Below, in pieces: positions 9,666 to 17,805 of a stretch of 64,000 nucleotides of DNA (the stretch's first letter is position 1; the number at the start of each line of letters is the position of its first letter). Location of the stretch: NCBI RefSeq assembly GCF_000425365.1, contig NZ_AUDH01000013.1, forward strand, positions 23,684-87,683, written 5' to 3'. The stretch comes from Rubritepida flocculans DSM 14296. Its GTDB lineage: Bacteria > Pseudomonadota > Alphaproteobacteria > Acetobacterales > Acetobacteraceae. Both the position numbers and the translations under genes were made by a program. The notes beneath the pieces are model-generated. The model ran no database searches. It had not been told where the DNA came from and was given only the letters and a program-made list of their open reading frames with translations.

Positions 9666-9873
9666 GGGAGGGCGCCGCCCTCCCGCACCCTCCCGCCGGG
9701 GACTTTTGGTCCCCGGACCCCTCGGAACCTTGTGGGATGTGGAGGGAGGGGCGTCACGGATGCGTCTGAGGAGAAGCGCGCGCCATGCCCCTCCCTCCAC
9801 ATCCCACCAACGATCATGGGTCCAGGGAACAAGTTCCCTGGCGGGGGAGCGCGAGGGGGCAGCGCCCCCTCGC
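9666..9873. repeat. Cluster of five hairpins between yejA and yejB
   Basis: Five perfect inverted repeats lie in series: 9666-9674/9676-9684 (9 bp), 9696-9703/9709-9716 (8 bp, loop TTTTG), 9732-9752/9787-9807 (21 bp, loop 34), 9822-9830/9833-9841 (9 bp, loop AA) and 9851-9860/9864-9873 (10 bp, loop AGC). They lie inside the yej operon after the binding-protein gene, the usual place for hairpins that protect the upstream mRNA and lower permease expression. They could equally be REP-like intergenic repeats. No open frame of credible coding character is present here. Confidence 0.75.
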
Positions 9874-9894
9874 CGGTGCAGCCGGCCCGGAGGA

Positions 9895-11724
9895 TCACAG
9901 TCCGCGCCGTGCTTCCGCGAGGGCGCGGTCGCGGGTGGGGTCGATCCACCAGGAGTCGAAGCCGAGGCCGTAGCGCGGGTTGCGTTCGGGCCGGCCGAAG
10001 CGGTCCCAGAAGGCGATCCAGAAGCGGCGGTTGTGCCATTGCGGGATGACGAAGTGGTGGTGCAGCAGCACGCGGTCCAGCGCGCGGGTGCGGTGGATGA
10101 GTTCCTCGCGGTCGGGCGCGGTGATGAGGAGCTCCACGAGTTCGTCGATGACCGGGTCGCAGATGCCGGCCACGTTCTGGCTGCCGTTCTGGCGGGCCTT
10201 CTCGCAGGTCCAGTAGTCGCGCTGCTCGTTGCCGGGCGAGAGGGACTGGCCCATCACGTCAACGGTCATGTCGTAGTCGAAGGCGTCGATGCGCACCTGG
10301 TATTGCGCGGGGTCCACCGTGCGCACGCGCGCCTCGATGCCCAGGCGCTCCAGCCACTGCACATAGGGCAGGGCGATGCGCTCGAAGCTCGCGCCGTTGA
10401 GCAGGATTTCGAAGCTGAAGCGCTGCCCCTGGGCGTTGACGAGGCGCCGGTCGCGCACCGTCCAGCCCGCCTCGCGCAGCAGGGCGAGCGCCCGGCGCGC
10501 CCCCTCGCGGTTGTTGCCCGAGCCGTCGGTGACGGGCAGGCGGTGCTCGGTGGTGAAGACGCTCTCCGGGATGCGGCCGCGGAAGCGCTGCAGGATTTCG
10601 AGCTCGCGCCCGGTGGGCAGCCCGGAGGAGGCGAGTTCCGAGTTGGAGAAGAAGCTCGTGGTGCGGTTGTAGAGCCCGTTGAAGATGTTGGCGTTCAGCC
10701 ACTCGAAGTCGAACACCTCGATCAGCGCCTGGCGCACCCGGGCGTCCTGGAACAGCGGGCGGCGGAGGTTCACCACGAAGGCCTGCATGCCGGTGGGCAG
10801 TTCGTGGCGGATTTCGTCGCGCCGCACGAGGCCGCGCCGCGCGGCCGGGAAATCGTAGCCGGTGGCCCAGTTGCGCGCGATGTTCTCGGTGCGGAAGTCG
10901 ATCTGCCCGGCCTTGAAGGCCTCGAAGGCCACCGTCACGTCGCGGAAATACTCGTAACGCATCGCGTCGAAGTTGTGCTGGCCGCGCCGGGTGTTGAGGT
11001 CGCGCGCCCAGTAGTCCTCGACGCGGCGGTAGATCACGGTGCGGCCAGGCTCGAATCGCTCCAGGCGATAGGGGCCGGAGCCGAGCGGGATGTCGAGCGA
11101 GGGGCGCGCGAACTCCCGCCCCTCCCAGAAATGCCGCGGCAGGATCTGCATCTGGCCGAGGATGAGCGCGAGCTCGCGGTTCTCGTTGGTGCGGAAGCGG
11201 AAGGTCACGCGGCGGGGCGATTCGGCGAGAACCTCGCTCACGTCCGACCAGTAGGCGCGGTAGAAGGGCCGCCCCTGGCTGCGCAGCGTGTTGAAGGTGA
11301 AGGCCACGTCCTCGGCGGTGATGGGCCGGCCGTCGTGCCAGCGCGCGCCCTCGCGCAGCTCGAAGGAGACGCCCATGCGGTCGGCCGGGAGTTCCACCAC
11401 CTCCGCCACATGCGCGTATTCGGTGCTCGCCTCGTCGGCGCTCTCCTGCAGCAGCGAGTCGTAGAGGTTGACGAGGCCCACCGCCGGGGTGCCGCGCAGG
11501 ATGAAGCCGTTGAAGCTGTCGAAGCTGCCGATGGCGGTCAGCGCCACCTCGCCGCCCTTGGGCGCATGCGGGTTCACCCAGGGCCAATGGGCGAAGCCGG
11601 GGGGCAACGCCGGCTCGCCCAGCAGCGAGAGGGCGTGGGTGCGGATCGTGCCCTGCCGGGCCATGGCCCGGCCGGAGAAGGCGACGAGGCCCACCCCGGC
11701 GGCGAAGAGGTCGCGGCGCTTCAT
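9895..11724 (-). CDS. yejA: Periplasmic oligopeptide-binding protein of the Yej transporter (YejA)
   Basis: Extracytoplasmic solute-binding protein (family 5 type) that delivers peptides to YejB/YejE. The 609-residue length fits YejA. The N terminus [18 protein letters not shown] has a twin-arginine RRDLF pattern before the hydrophobic stretch, so Tat export is plausible. Typical segments include [16 protein letters not shown], the family motif [20 protein letters not shown] (about 119-138) and [14 protein letters not shown]. The start at 11724 gives this signal peptide. It is the first gene of the yej operon, divergent from pdxA across 74 bp. Ligand range cannot be read from the sequence. 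Confidence 0.92.
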   Translation of the reverse strand: MKRRDLFAAGVGLVAFSGRAMARQGTIRTHALSLLGEPALPPGFAHWPWVNPHAPKGGEVALTAIGSFDSFNGFILRGTPAVGLVNLYDSLLQESADEASTEYAHVAEVVELPADRMGVSFELREGARWHDGRPITAEDVAFTFNTLRSQGRPFYRAYWSDVSEVLAESPRRVTFRFRTNENRELALILGQMQILPRHFWEGREFARPSLDIPLGSGPYRLERFEPGRTVIYRRVEDYWARDLNTRRGQHNFDAMRYEYFRDVTVAFEAFKAGQIDFRTENIARNWATGYDFPAARRGLVRRDEIRHELPTGMQAFVVNLRRPLFQDARVRQALIEVFDFEWLNANIFNGLYNRTTSFFSNSELASSGLPTGRELEILQRFRGRIPESVFTTEHRLPVTDGSGNNREGARRALALLREAGWTVRDRRLVNAQGQRFSFEILLNGASFERIALPYVQWLERLGIEARVRTVDPAQYQVRIDAFDYDMTVDVMGQSLSPGNEQRDYWTCEKARQNGSQNVAGICDPVIDELVELLITAPDREELIHRTRALDRVLLHHHFVIPQWHNRRFWIAFWDRFGRPERNPRYGLGFDSWWIDPTRDRALAEARRGL

Positions 11725-11798
11725 GCCCCTGACATTGGGGGCGCGGGCGCGCGGCGGCAACCGTTTCCGGCGGCGCGGGCGGCTGCTACACCGCCCCC

Positions 11799-12767
11799 AT
11801 GCTGGCGCTGACCATGGGCGAGCCCGCCGGGATCGGCCCGGAGATCGCCGCCAAGGCCTGGAGGGCGCTCCGCGCGGGCGGGCCGGCCTTTCTTTTCCTG
11901 GGCGATGCGGGGCTGGTCGCGGGGGTTCCCGTGGCGTGCGTCGAATCGGTCGAGCAGGCCGCGCGCGCCTTCCCCACGGCGCTGCCCGTGCTGCACCGCC
12001 CCCTGCCCGCCTCCGCCACCCCGGGCCGGCCGAGCCCGGCCACCGCCCCCGCCGTGATCGCCGCCATCGAGGAGGCGGTGGCGCTGGCGAGATCGGGCGC
12101 GGTGGGTGCCGTGGTGACCAACCCGATCCAGAAATCCGTGCTGACGGCCGCGGGCTTTCCCCATCCCGGCCACACCGAGTTCCTGGGCGCGCTGGCCGGC
12201 ACGGGCGTGCCGCCCGTGATGATGCTGGCCTGCCCCGGGCTGCGCGTGGTGCCGGTGACGGTGCATGAGCCGCTGCGCCAGGCCATCGCGCGCCTCACGC
12301 CGGGGCTGATCGCGGAGCACGCCCGGGTGGCCCATGCGGCGCTGCGGCGGGATTTCGGCATCGCCGCCCCGCGCCTCGCCGTCGCGGGCCTCAACCCGCA
12401 CGCGGGCGAGAACGGCACGCTGGGCGACGAGGAGGGCCGCATCGTCGCCCCCGCCATCGCCCTGCTGCGCGCCGAGGGCATCGCGGCCACCGGCCCGCAC
12501 CCGCCCGACACGCTGTTCACCGCCGCCATGCGCCCGCGCTACGACGCCGCCATCTGCCTCTACCACGACCAGGCGCTCATCCCGGTCAAGACGCTGGACA
12601 TGGCGGGCGGGGTGAACGTGACGCTCGGGCTCTCCATCATCCGCACCAGCCCCGACCACGGCACCGCGCTCGACATCGCCGGGCGCGGCGTGGCCGGGCC
12701 GGAGAGCCTGATCGCCGCGCTGCGCTTCGCCCAGAGCCTCGCAGAGACCCGGAGCCGCACGCCATGA
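11799..12767 (+). CDS. pdxA: 4-hydroxythreonine-4-phosphate dehydrogenase
   Basis: Oxidises 4-phosphohydroxy-L-threonine in vitamin B6 synthesis, giving the amino-ketone substrate of PdxJ. The 322-residue protein begins MLALTMGEPAGIGPE, the conserved family start. The metal-binding histidines are visible in VTVHEPL (H156), LNPHAGE (H201) and YHDQALIP (H256); SPDHGTALDIAG near the end is also conserved. There is no clear ribosome binding site; an element GCTACACC about 7-14 bases upstream resembles the alphaproteobacterial housekeeping -10, so a leaderless or very short-leader transcript is possible. The stop overlaps pdxJ by ATGA. Confidence 0.95.
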   Translation: MLALTMGEPAGIGPEIAAKAWRALRAGGPAFLFLGDAGLVAGVPVACVESVEQAARAFPTALPVLHRPLPASATPGRPSPATAPAVIAAIEEAVALARSGAVGAVVTNPIQKSVLTAAGFPHPGHTEFLGALAGTGVPPVMMLACPGLRVVPVTVHEPLRQAIARLTPGLIAEHARVAHAALRRDFGIAAPRLAVAGLNPHAGENGTLGDEEGRIVAPAIALLRAEGIAATGPHPPDTLFTAAMRPRYDAAICLYHDQALIPVKTLDMAGGVNVTLGLSIIRTSPDHGTALDIAGRGVAGPESLIAALRFAQSLAETRSRTP

Positions 12768-13501
12768 GGCTGTCCGTCAACATCGACCATGTCGCCACGC
12801 TGAGGAACGCGCGCGGCGGCGCGCATCCCTGCCCGGTGGCGATGGCGCAACTCTGCCTGGATGCGGGGGCCGAGGGCATCACCTTCCACCTGCGCGAGGA
12901 CCGCCGCCACATCCGCGACGCCGATGTGCGCCGCCTGCACGCGGAGCTGCGCACGCGCCTCAACTTCGAGATGGCCGCGACCCCGGAGATGGTGGGCATC
13001 GCCGAGAGCCTGGCGCGCTCTCCCCGGGGCCTCGCCGCCTGCTGCTTCGTGCCGGAGAAGCGCGAGGAGCTGACCACCGAGGGCGGGCTCGACGTGCTGC
13101 GCGCCGGGCCCTTCCTCGCCGAGGCCATCGCGCGCATGGCCGCGCAGGGGACGGAGGTGAGCCTCTTCGTGGAGCCGGACGCGGCGCAGATCGAGGCCGC
13201 CGCGCGGCTCGGCGCCAAGGCGGTGGAGCTGCACACCGGCAGCTATGCGGACGCGGCGCCCGAGGCGCGCCCGGCGCTGGTCGCGCGGCTCGCGGAGGGC
13301 GCGCGGGTGGCGGCGGGGCTCGGCCTCGCGGTGCATGCGGGGCACGGGCTCTCCTTCGAGACGATCGGGCCCGTGGCGGCGATCCCCGAGATCTGCGAGG
13401 TCTCCATCGGGCATTTCCTGGTGGGGGCGGCGCTGGCCGAGGGGTTCCCCGGGGCGGTGGCGCGCATGCGCGGGCTGATCCGGACCGCGCGCGGGGGGTG
13501 A
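12764..13501 (+). CDS. pdxJ: Pyridoxine 5'-phosphate synthase
   Basis: Condenses the PdxA product with 1-deoxyxylulose 5-phosphate to make pyridoxine 5'-phosphate; cytoplasmic TIM barrel, 245 residues, normal length. Seen motifs: NIDHVATLRNAR (6-17), FHLREDRRHI (41-50), the active-site Glu region LNFEMAAT, VSLFVEPD, ELHTGSYA, HAGHGLSFE and the phosphate-binding end IGHFLVGAAL. The ATG lies in the last codons of pdxA (ATGA overlap), so the two steps of the pathway are translationally coupled. It is followed after 92 bp by the first 55-residue miniprotein gene. Confidence 0.96.
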   Translation: MRLSVNIDHVATLRNARGGAHPCPVAMAQLCLDAGAEGITFHLREDRRHIRDADVRRLHAELRTRLNFEMAATPEMVGIAESLARSPRGLAACCFVPEKREELTTEGGLDVLRAGPFLAEAIARMAAQGTEVSLFVEPDAAQIEAAARLGAKAVELHTGSYADAAPEARPALVARLAEGARVAAGLGLAVHAGHGLSFETIGPVAAIPEICEVSIGHFLVGAALAEGFPGAVARMRGLIRTARGG

Positions 13502-13593
13502 TCCGGGCGGCCTGCGAGGCCGACCGCGTCCTGCCGGCCGGCACGGCGGTGGCTGTTCACCGCGCGTCAAGCTTTCTCCGCCAGCATGCCGGG

Positions 13594-13761
13594 ATGACCC
13601 AGCCGACACAGCCCCCACGCCTCGACCGGACGCCCAAGGCCCAGGCCCGCACACGGCGCTATGCCGAGGCGCAGACGCCGCTGCCGACCTACATCCTGCA
13701 GGGCGCGGCGGGGATGCTGTTCATGATGTTCATTTTCTGGCTCGCGGGCTTCGGCTCCTAG
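13594..13761 (+). CDS. 55-residue single-pass membrane miniprotein, copy A
   Basis: A small protein of 55 residues that I cannot place in a named family. Residues 1-33 are polar and basic (motif KAQARTRRY at 15-23); residues 34-55 form one hydrophobic helix ending MMFIFWLAGFG and then a Ser. A basic N terminus and a C-terminal helix suggest a tail-anchored topology with the N terminus in the cytoplasm. The ATG at 13594 was chosen because the paralogue at 14098 aligns from residue 1 to 55 without gaps (30 of 55 identical), which supports both starts and both being real genes. It lies downstream of pdxJ on the same strand. Confidence 0.75.
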   Translation: MTQPTQPPRLDRTPKAQARTRRYAEAQTPLPTYILQGAAGMLFMMFIFWLAGFGS

Positions 13762-14097
13762 GCACGGCTTCGCCGCGCGTCGCCGGGCGGGGCATCGCTC
13801 CGGGGCGCGCGAGAACAGGCGCCCGCCGTCACCCCGGGGCATCCGCGCAAGCGGATCGGGCCCCGGGCCCGCGGCGGGCGCCATGCGTTCCGGCAGGACG
13901 CCCACCGCACATCCCGGCCGCTCTGGAAGCCCGCGTTGCATTTTGCAGGGCCTTGCCGAAGGCGAGCGGGGGCGCCGCGCGGATCGCGCCAAAAAGCCAT
14001 GCGAATCAAATTTCTGCGCGCCTGGCATGGCGCCCGGCCTCCGGCGCGGGATTTGCGAGGCGGGGGCCAGGATCGGCCAGAGGAGAGAGCCACCGCC
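13762..14097. other. Intergenic stretch between the two miniprotein genes
   Basis: These 336 bp hold no convincing gene. The left half contains the nested hairpin at 13818-13882. The right half has an AT-richer patch (CAAAAAGCC and AATCAAATTTC near 13988-14012) that stands out in this genome and may include the promoter of the second miniprotein gene. A purine-rich AGGAGAGAG at 14080-14088 is a good ribosome binding site for the ATG at 14098. I see no tRNA or insertion-sequence end here. Confidence 0.6.
13818..13882. repeat. 65-nt nested hairpin with a GNRA-type tetraloop
   Basis: An outer 11 bp stem (13818-13828 with 13872-13882) encloses, after a small internal loop, a middle 8 bp stem (13833-13840 with 13860-13867), a three-base bulge and an inner 6 bp stem (13841-13846 with 13851-13856) capped by GCAA, a GNRA tetraloop on the plus strand. 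The ordered stacking suggests a folded RNA or a palindromic repeat of the RIME/REP kind that is common in alphaproteobacteria. There is no U tract, so a simple intrinsic terminator is less likely. Confidence 0.65.
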
Positions 14098-14265
14098 ATG
14101 ACCCCGACCTCGAGCAGCCTGCGCCCCGCCCGGACCCTCAAGGCCCCCGCGCGCACCCGCAAATACGACAACGCCCCGGCCTCGCTCGGCAGCTATCTGG
14201 CGCAGGGCGCCATGGGCCTGGGCGCGATGATGTTCATCTTCTGGCTGGCCGGCTTCGGGTTCTGA
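14098..14265 (+). CDS. 55-residue single-pass membrane miniprotein, copy B
   Basis: Paralogue of the protein encoded at 13594: the same length of 55 residues, gapless alignment, 30 identical positions. The strongest conservation is in the basic segment (KAPARTRKY at 15-23), in YxxQGAxG at 33-40 and in the helix end MMFIFWLAGFG at 44-54. Topology is expected to be the same: cytoplasmic basic N terminus and a C-terminal membrane helix. The ATG at 14098 is preceded by a strong AGGAGAGAG ribosome binding site, better than that of copy A. It converges with ispG across 143 bp. Function unknown. Confidence 0.78.
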   Translation: MTPTSSSLRPARTLKAPARTRKYDNAPASLGSYLAQGAMGLGAMMFIFWLAGFGF

Positions 14266-14297
14266 TCGGTCCGGCCTGACCGCCGCCCGTATCGTGC

Positions 14298-14342
14298 CGG
14301 CGGCCGCTTGCCGTCGCTCCCGAAAAGGCGGCGCGGCCGCCG
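14298..14342. terminator. Hairpin in the convergent gap between miniprotein B and ispG
   Basis: A perfect 10 bp inverted repeat (14298-14307 with 14333-14342) around a 25-nt loop, containing GCGGCCGC on both arms. The position between two converging gene ends fits a bidirectional terminator, although no T run follows. The arm sequence and loop length equal those of the first palindrome of the dispersed repeat at 19933 and 33816. Confidence 0.4.
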
Positions 14343-14408
14343 CACCGGCGCGCGGTGGCCGGGCGGCGAGCAGGGCCGGCACGCCCGGCACCGCCCGCGG
14401 CGGGCCGC

Positions 14409-15569
14409 CTACTCCGCCGCCGGCGCCATGGCGGCGGCCTTCGCCGCCTTCTCCGCGGCCGCCTTCGCCTCCGCCTCGGCCTTCAGCAGCGCGGCGCGGC
14501 GCTCCACCAGCTCCACCAGATGGTCCACCATCTCCTCGGTGGTGGTGGTGTGGTCCTGCTTGCCGGCGGCATAGACCATGTGCTTGTCGGCCCCGCCGCC
14601 GGTGAGGCCGATGTCGGTCATCAGCGCCTCGCCCGGGCCGTTCACCACGCAGCCGATGATCGAGAGCGTCACGGGCTGCTCGATGTGCGCGAGGCGCTCC
14701 TCCAGCATCGCCACCGTCTTCACCACGTCGAAGCCCTGCCGCGCGCAGGAGGGGCAGGAGACGATCTTCACGCCCCGGTGCCTGAGGTGCAGCGCCTTCA
14801 GGATTTCCCAGCCCACATGCACCTCCTCCTCCGGCTCGGTGGAGAGGGAGACGCGGATGGTGTCGCCGATGCCGGCCCAGAGCAGGTTGCCGAGGCCGAT
14901 CGCGCTCTTGACCGTGCCGGTGCGCCGCCCGCCCGCCTCGGTGATGCCGATGTGCAGCGGGTGGTCGCAGGCCTCGGCAAGCTGGGTGTAGGCCGCAACC
15001 GCGAGGAACACGTCGGAGGCCTTCACGCTGATCTTGAACTCATGGAAGTCGTTCTGCAGCAGGTGGTCGGCGTGCCAGAGGGCGGATTCCACCAGCGCCT
15101 CGGGGTTCGGCTCGCCATATTTCTCGAGCAGGTGCCGCTCCAGGCTGCCCGCGTTCACGCCGATGCGGATGGCGCAGCCGTGGTCCTTCGCGGCCTTCAC
15201 CACCTCCTTCACGCGCTCGGGGCTGCCGATATTGCCCGGATTGATGCGCAGGCAGGCGGCACCGGCCTCGGCGGCCTCGATGGCGCGGCGGTAGTGGAAG
15301 TGGATGTCGGCCACGATGGGCACGTTCACCTCGCGCACGATCTCGCGCAGCGCCGCGGTGCTCTCCTCGTCGGGGCAGGAGACGCGCACGATGTCCACCC
15401 CCGCGAGTTCGCAGCGGCGGATTTGCGCGATGGTGGACGCGGCGTCCGAGGTCAGCGTGTTGGTCATGGTCTGCACGCTGATCGGCGCGTCGCCGCCGAC
15501 GAGCACCTTGCCCACCCGGATCTGGCGGGACTTGCGGCGGGCGATGTGCTGGTAGGGGCGGTAGCTCAT
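14409..15569 (-). CDS. ispG: 4-hydroxy-3-methylbut-2-enyl diphosphate synthase (flavodoxin type)
   Basis: Converts methylerythritol cyclodiphosphate to HMBPP in the non-mevalonate isoprenoid pathway; cytoplasmic iron-sulfur enzyme of 386 residues. The N-terminal TIM barrel starts around [20 protein letters not shown]; the C-terminal domain holds the cluster cysteines in [10 protein letters not shown] and [10 protein letters not shown], whose following Glu caps the cluster. The last 30 residues are an Ala/Glu/Lys-rich tail absent from many homologues. The start [12 protein letters not shown] at 15569 was chosen because upstream residues are Pro/Arg shadow. It lies 64 bp downstream of rodZ with its own promoter-like sequence. 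Confidence 0.96.
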   Translation of the reverse strand: MSYRPYQHIARRKSRQIRVGKVLVGGDAPISVQTMTNTLTSDAASTIAQIRRCELAGVDIVRVSCPDEESTAALREIVREVNVPIVADIHFHYRRAIEAAEAGAACLRINPGNIGSPERVKEVVKAAKDHGCAIRIGVNAGSLERHLLEKYGEPNPEALVESALWHADHLLQNDFHEFKISVKASDVFLAVAAYTQLAEACDHPLHIGITEAGGRRTGTVKSAIGLGNLLWAGIGDTIRVSLSTEPEEEVHVGWEILKALHLRHRGVKIVSCPSCARQGFDVVKTVAMLEERLAHIEQPVTLSIIGCVVNGPGEALMTDIGLTGGGADKHMVYAAGKQDHTTTTEEMVDHLVELVERRAALLKAEAEAKAAAEKAAKAAAMAPAAE

Positions 15570-15594
15570 GAAATCCCTCGGGCGTGGCGTCGGG

Positions 15595-15624
15595 AATATA
15601 GGCCGCGCGGGGGGCGCGCCCCAA
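15595..15624 (-). promoter_or_regulatory. Candidate ispG promoter
   Basis: On the minus strand TTGGGG (15619-15624), an 18 bp spacer and TATATT (15595-15600) form a plausible sigma-70 promoter that would start transcription some 20 bases before the ispG ATG. TATATT is conspicuous in a very GC-rich context. The -35 match is only partial. Confidence 0.4.
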
Positions 15625-15633
15625 GCGGCGGCG

Positions 15634-16683
15634 TCAGGGCCGCCCCATCGGCGGCGCGCCGGCGGGGGCGGGCGCCGGGGCGGGCTGCAGCCGCGCCGGC
15701 GCGGGCGGGGCGGCCGCGGGCGGGGCCGGGGGGGCGGCGGGCGGCCGTGCGGCGGCCGGCGCGGGCGCGGCGGCGGGCGGCGGCGCGGGCGAGGGCGGCG
15801 GCGCGGGCCGGTTGCGCAGCTCGGCCGGGTTGAGCGGCACGTCGCGCCGCACCCCCTGGGTGGCGGCGAAGACCTGCGAGACCTGCCCATCCACCAGCAC
15901 GTCGATGTTCTGGGCCGCGCCGGTGGAGAGCAGCAGCCCCGTGCGGTCGGCGGGCACGGTCCAGCTCTCGCCCGGCCGCATCACCCGCGCGAGCAGGTTC
16001 TGGTTCGCGCGCGGGTCGCGCACCTGCACCCAGGCCTCGCCCTTGGCGCGGATCACCATGCGCCCCTCGCCGGGGGCCGGGGCCGAGGGCTGGGCGGGGG
16101 CGGGCGCGGGCGGCGGCGGCACCTGCACGGGAACCGGGGTGGGCACGGGCAGGCTGGGGCTGGGCGGGGCGGCGGCCTGCGGCACGGGGGCGGCGGGCCC
16201 CTCCGGGCGCAGCGCCTCGCCCTCGCGCACCGCGCTCTCGAGGCGCGGCGGCGGGGGGGGCACTGCGTCCACCGTCCGGTCGCCCGAGCCGGTCCAGTTG
16301 TACCAGGTGATGTAGCTGCCGATGGCCACCGCCGCCCCCAGCAGCACCAGCACACCGGCGGGGAAGCCGCGCTCGGGCACCGGCTCGGGAAAGACCAGAT
16401 CCTGCCGCTTTCCGGAGGCCGCCTCGCGGAAGCGGCGCACCATGTCGTTCACGTCGAGGCCGAGCGCGCCCGCATAGTTCCGCACGAAGCCGATGGCGTA
16501 GGCGGGCGAGGGCAGATCCTTCAGCCGCCCCTCCTCCAGCGCGATGAGATAGACGCGCCGGATGCGGAGCTGGGCCGCCATGTCCTCGATGGAGGCGCCG
16601 AGGGCGAGCCGCGCGTCGCGCAGCTCCTCGCCCAGCCGCGCGGCGTCCACCGGCGGGGCCTCGGGGGTGCGGAAACGCTTCAT
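15634..16683 (-). CDS. rodZ: RodZ-like cytoskeletal anchor protein (HTH, one membrane helix, DUF4115)
   Basis: Likely links MreB filaments to the inner membrane during cell elongation. Domains in order: helix-turn-helix of the Xre/HTH_25 type (about 15-95), one membrane helix (about 107-126, [19 protein letters not shown]), a Pro-rich periplasmic linker, the DUF4115 beta-domain (about 205-280, with [14 protein letters not shown] and GQVSQVFAA) and a C-terminal tail of some 55 residues made nearly only of Pro and Ala. Total 349 residues. The start [11 protein letters not shown] at 16683 was chosen over a longer frame. The tail is longer than usual and is low complexity. Confidence 0.88.
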   Translation of the reverse strand: MKRFRTPEAPPVDAARLGEELRDARLALGASIEDMAAQLRIRRVYLIALEEGRLKDLPSPAYAIGFVRNYAGALGLDVNDMVRRFREAASGKRQDLVFPEPVPERGFPAGVLVLLGAAVAIGSYITWYNWTGSGDRTVDAVPPPPPRLESAVREGEALRPEGPAAPVPQAAAPPSPSLPVPTPVPVQVPPPPAPAPAQPSAPAPGEGRMVIRAKGEAWVQVRDPRANQNLLARVMRPGESWTVPADRTGLLLSTGAAQNIDVLVDGQVSQVFAATQGVRRDVPLNPAELRNRPAPPPSPAPPPAAAPAPAAARPPAAPPAPPAAAPPAPARLQPAPAPAPAGAPPMGRP

Positions 16684-16704
16684 GTCCTCGAACACGCGGC
16701 CATG

Positions 16705-16731
16705 GTTAGAGCAAGCCCCCCGCGGGGCCAA
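16705..16731 (-). promoter_or_regulatory. Candidate rodZ promoter
   Basis: On the minus strand TTGGCC (16726-16731), 13 bp, GCTCTAAC (16705-16712). This closely matches the Caulobacter housekeeping form TTGACG-N(10-14)-GCTANAWC, with seven of eight -10 positions. It lies about 20 bases before the rodZ ATG, so the leader would be short. Confidence 0.45.
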
Positions 16732-16758
16732 GCGCGCAATGGGCGCGGCGCGGAACCG

Positions 16759-17805
16759 TCATGGGCCGCACCGGCGGGCGGCCAGCGCCGCCGCGGCCTG
16801 GGCGATCAGCTCCGCCACGATCTCGGCCGCCGGCTGCTCGCGCGTCACCATCCCCACGCTCTGGCCGGCCATCAGCGAGCCGTTCTCCACATCGCCCTCG
16901 ATCACCGCGCGCCGCAGCGCCCCCGCCCAGAAATGCTCGATGTCGAGCTGCGCGGCCTCCCGCGTCAGCTCGCCGGCCTGGAAGCGGCGCAGCACCTCGG
17001 CCTGATGGGCCATGAAGCGCTTGGTGCCCTCGTTCTGCAGGGCGCGCACGGGGATGACCGGGAAGCGCTCGTCGAGCTGCACCGAGGGAAGCGCGTCGCG
17101 CGCCGCGCCGCGGATGAAGGCGCGCTTGAAGTTCGGGTGCGCGATGCTCTCGGTGGCGCAGACGAAGCGCGTGCCGAGCTGCGCCCCCGCCGCCCCCATC
17201 TCGAGATAGGCGAGGATCGCCTCGCCCCGGCCGATGCCGCCGGCGACGAAGACCGGCACCTCGCGCACATGCGGCAGGATTTCCTGCGCGAGCACGTTGA
17301 GGCTGACGGGGCCGATGTGTCCGCCCGCCTCGCTGCCCTCGATGACCAGCGCATCCGCCCCGCCGCGGATCAGCTTCCGCGCCAGCGCCAGCGCCGGGGC
17401 GAAGCAGATCACCTTCGCCCCCCCGTCCTTGGCGCGCTTCATCGCCGCCCCGGGCGGGATGCCGCCCGCGAAGACGATGTGCGACACCCCCGCGGCGAGG
17501 CAGACGTCCACCAGCGCCTCGAGCTGCGGGTGCAGGGTGATGAGGTTCACGCCGAAGGGGCGCGCGGTGAGCGCCCGCGTGGCGGCGATCTCCTCGGCCA
17601 GCCGCTCGGGCGCCATTGCCCCGCAGGCGATCACGCCGAAGGCCCCCGCGTTGGAGAGGGCGGCGACGAGGTTGCGCTCGCTCACCCAGGACATCGCACC
17701 GCCCAGAATGGCGTGGCGCGCGCCCAGGAAGGCCGCGCCCCGCGCCATCAGCGCATCGAGCGCGGCGAAGGCGGCCTCGGGGATCGCGGGCGGCGCCTCA
17801 GGCAT
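16759..17805 (-). CDS. Nitronate monooxygenase family FMN protein
   Basis: A 348-residue flavin-dependent TIM-barrel protein of the nitronate monooxygenase / 2-nitropropane dioxygenase family, which detoxifies alkyl nitronates; family members also include enoyl-ACP reductase-like proteins. Visible features: GGAMSWVSERNLVAALSNAG at the N terminus, the FMN-binding segments EGSEAGGHIG and VFVAGGIGRG, and LGTRFVCATES. Starts at 17805 and 17814 are both possible; 17805 gives [10 protein letters not shown] and overlaps lysC by 8 bp. Neither has a clear ribosome binding site, so translation by coupling from lysC is likely. The substrate is not predictable. Confidence 0.87.
   Translation of the reverse strand: MPEAPPAIPEAAFAALDALMARGAAFLGARHAILGGAMSWVSERNLVAALSNAGAFGVIACGAMAPERLAEEIAATRALTARPFGVNLITLHPQLEALVDVCLAAGVSHIVFAGGIPPGAAMKRAKDGGAKVICFAPALALARKLIRGGADALVIEGSEAGGHIGPVSLNVLAQEILPHVREVPVFVAGGIGRGEAILAYLEMGAAGAQLGTRFVCATESIAHPNFKRAFIRGAARDALPSVQLDERFPVIPVRALQNEGTKRFMAHQAEVLRRFQAGELTREAAQLDIEHFWAGALRRAVIEGDVENGSLMAGQSVGMVTREQPAAEIVAELIAQAAAALAARRCGP

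Noticed and set aside
15634..15830. Pro/Ala-rich end of rodZ as a separate gene on the plus strand
   Set aside because: The plus-strand reading is Gly/Arg low complexity; the minus-strand frame continues without break from the DUF4115 domain.
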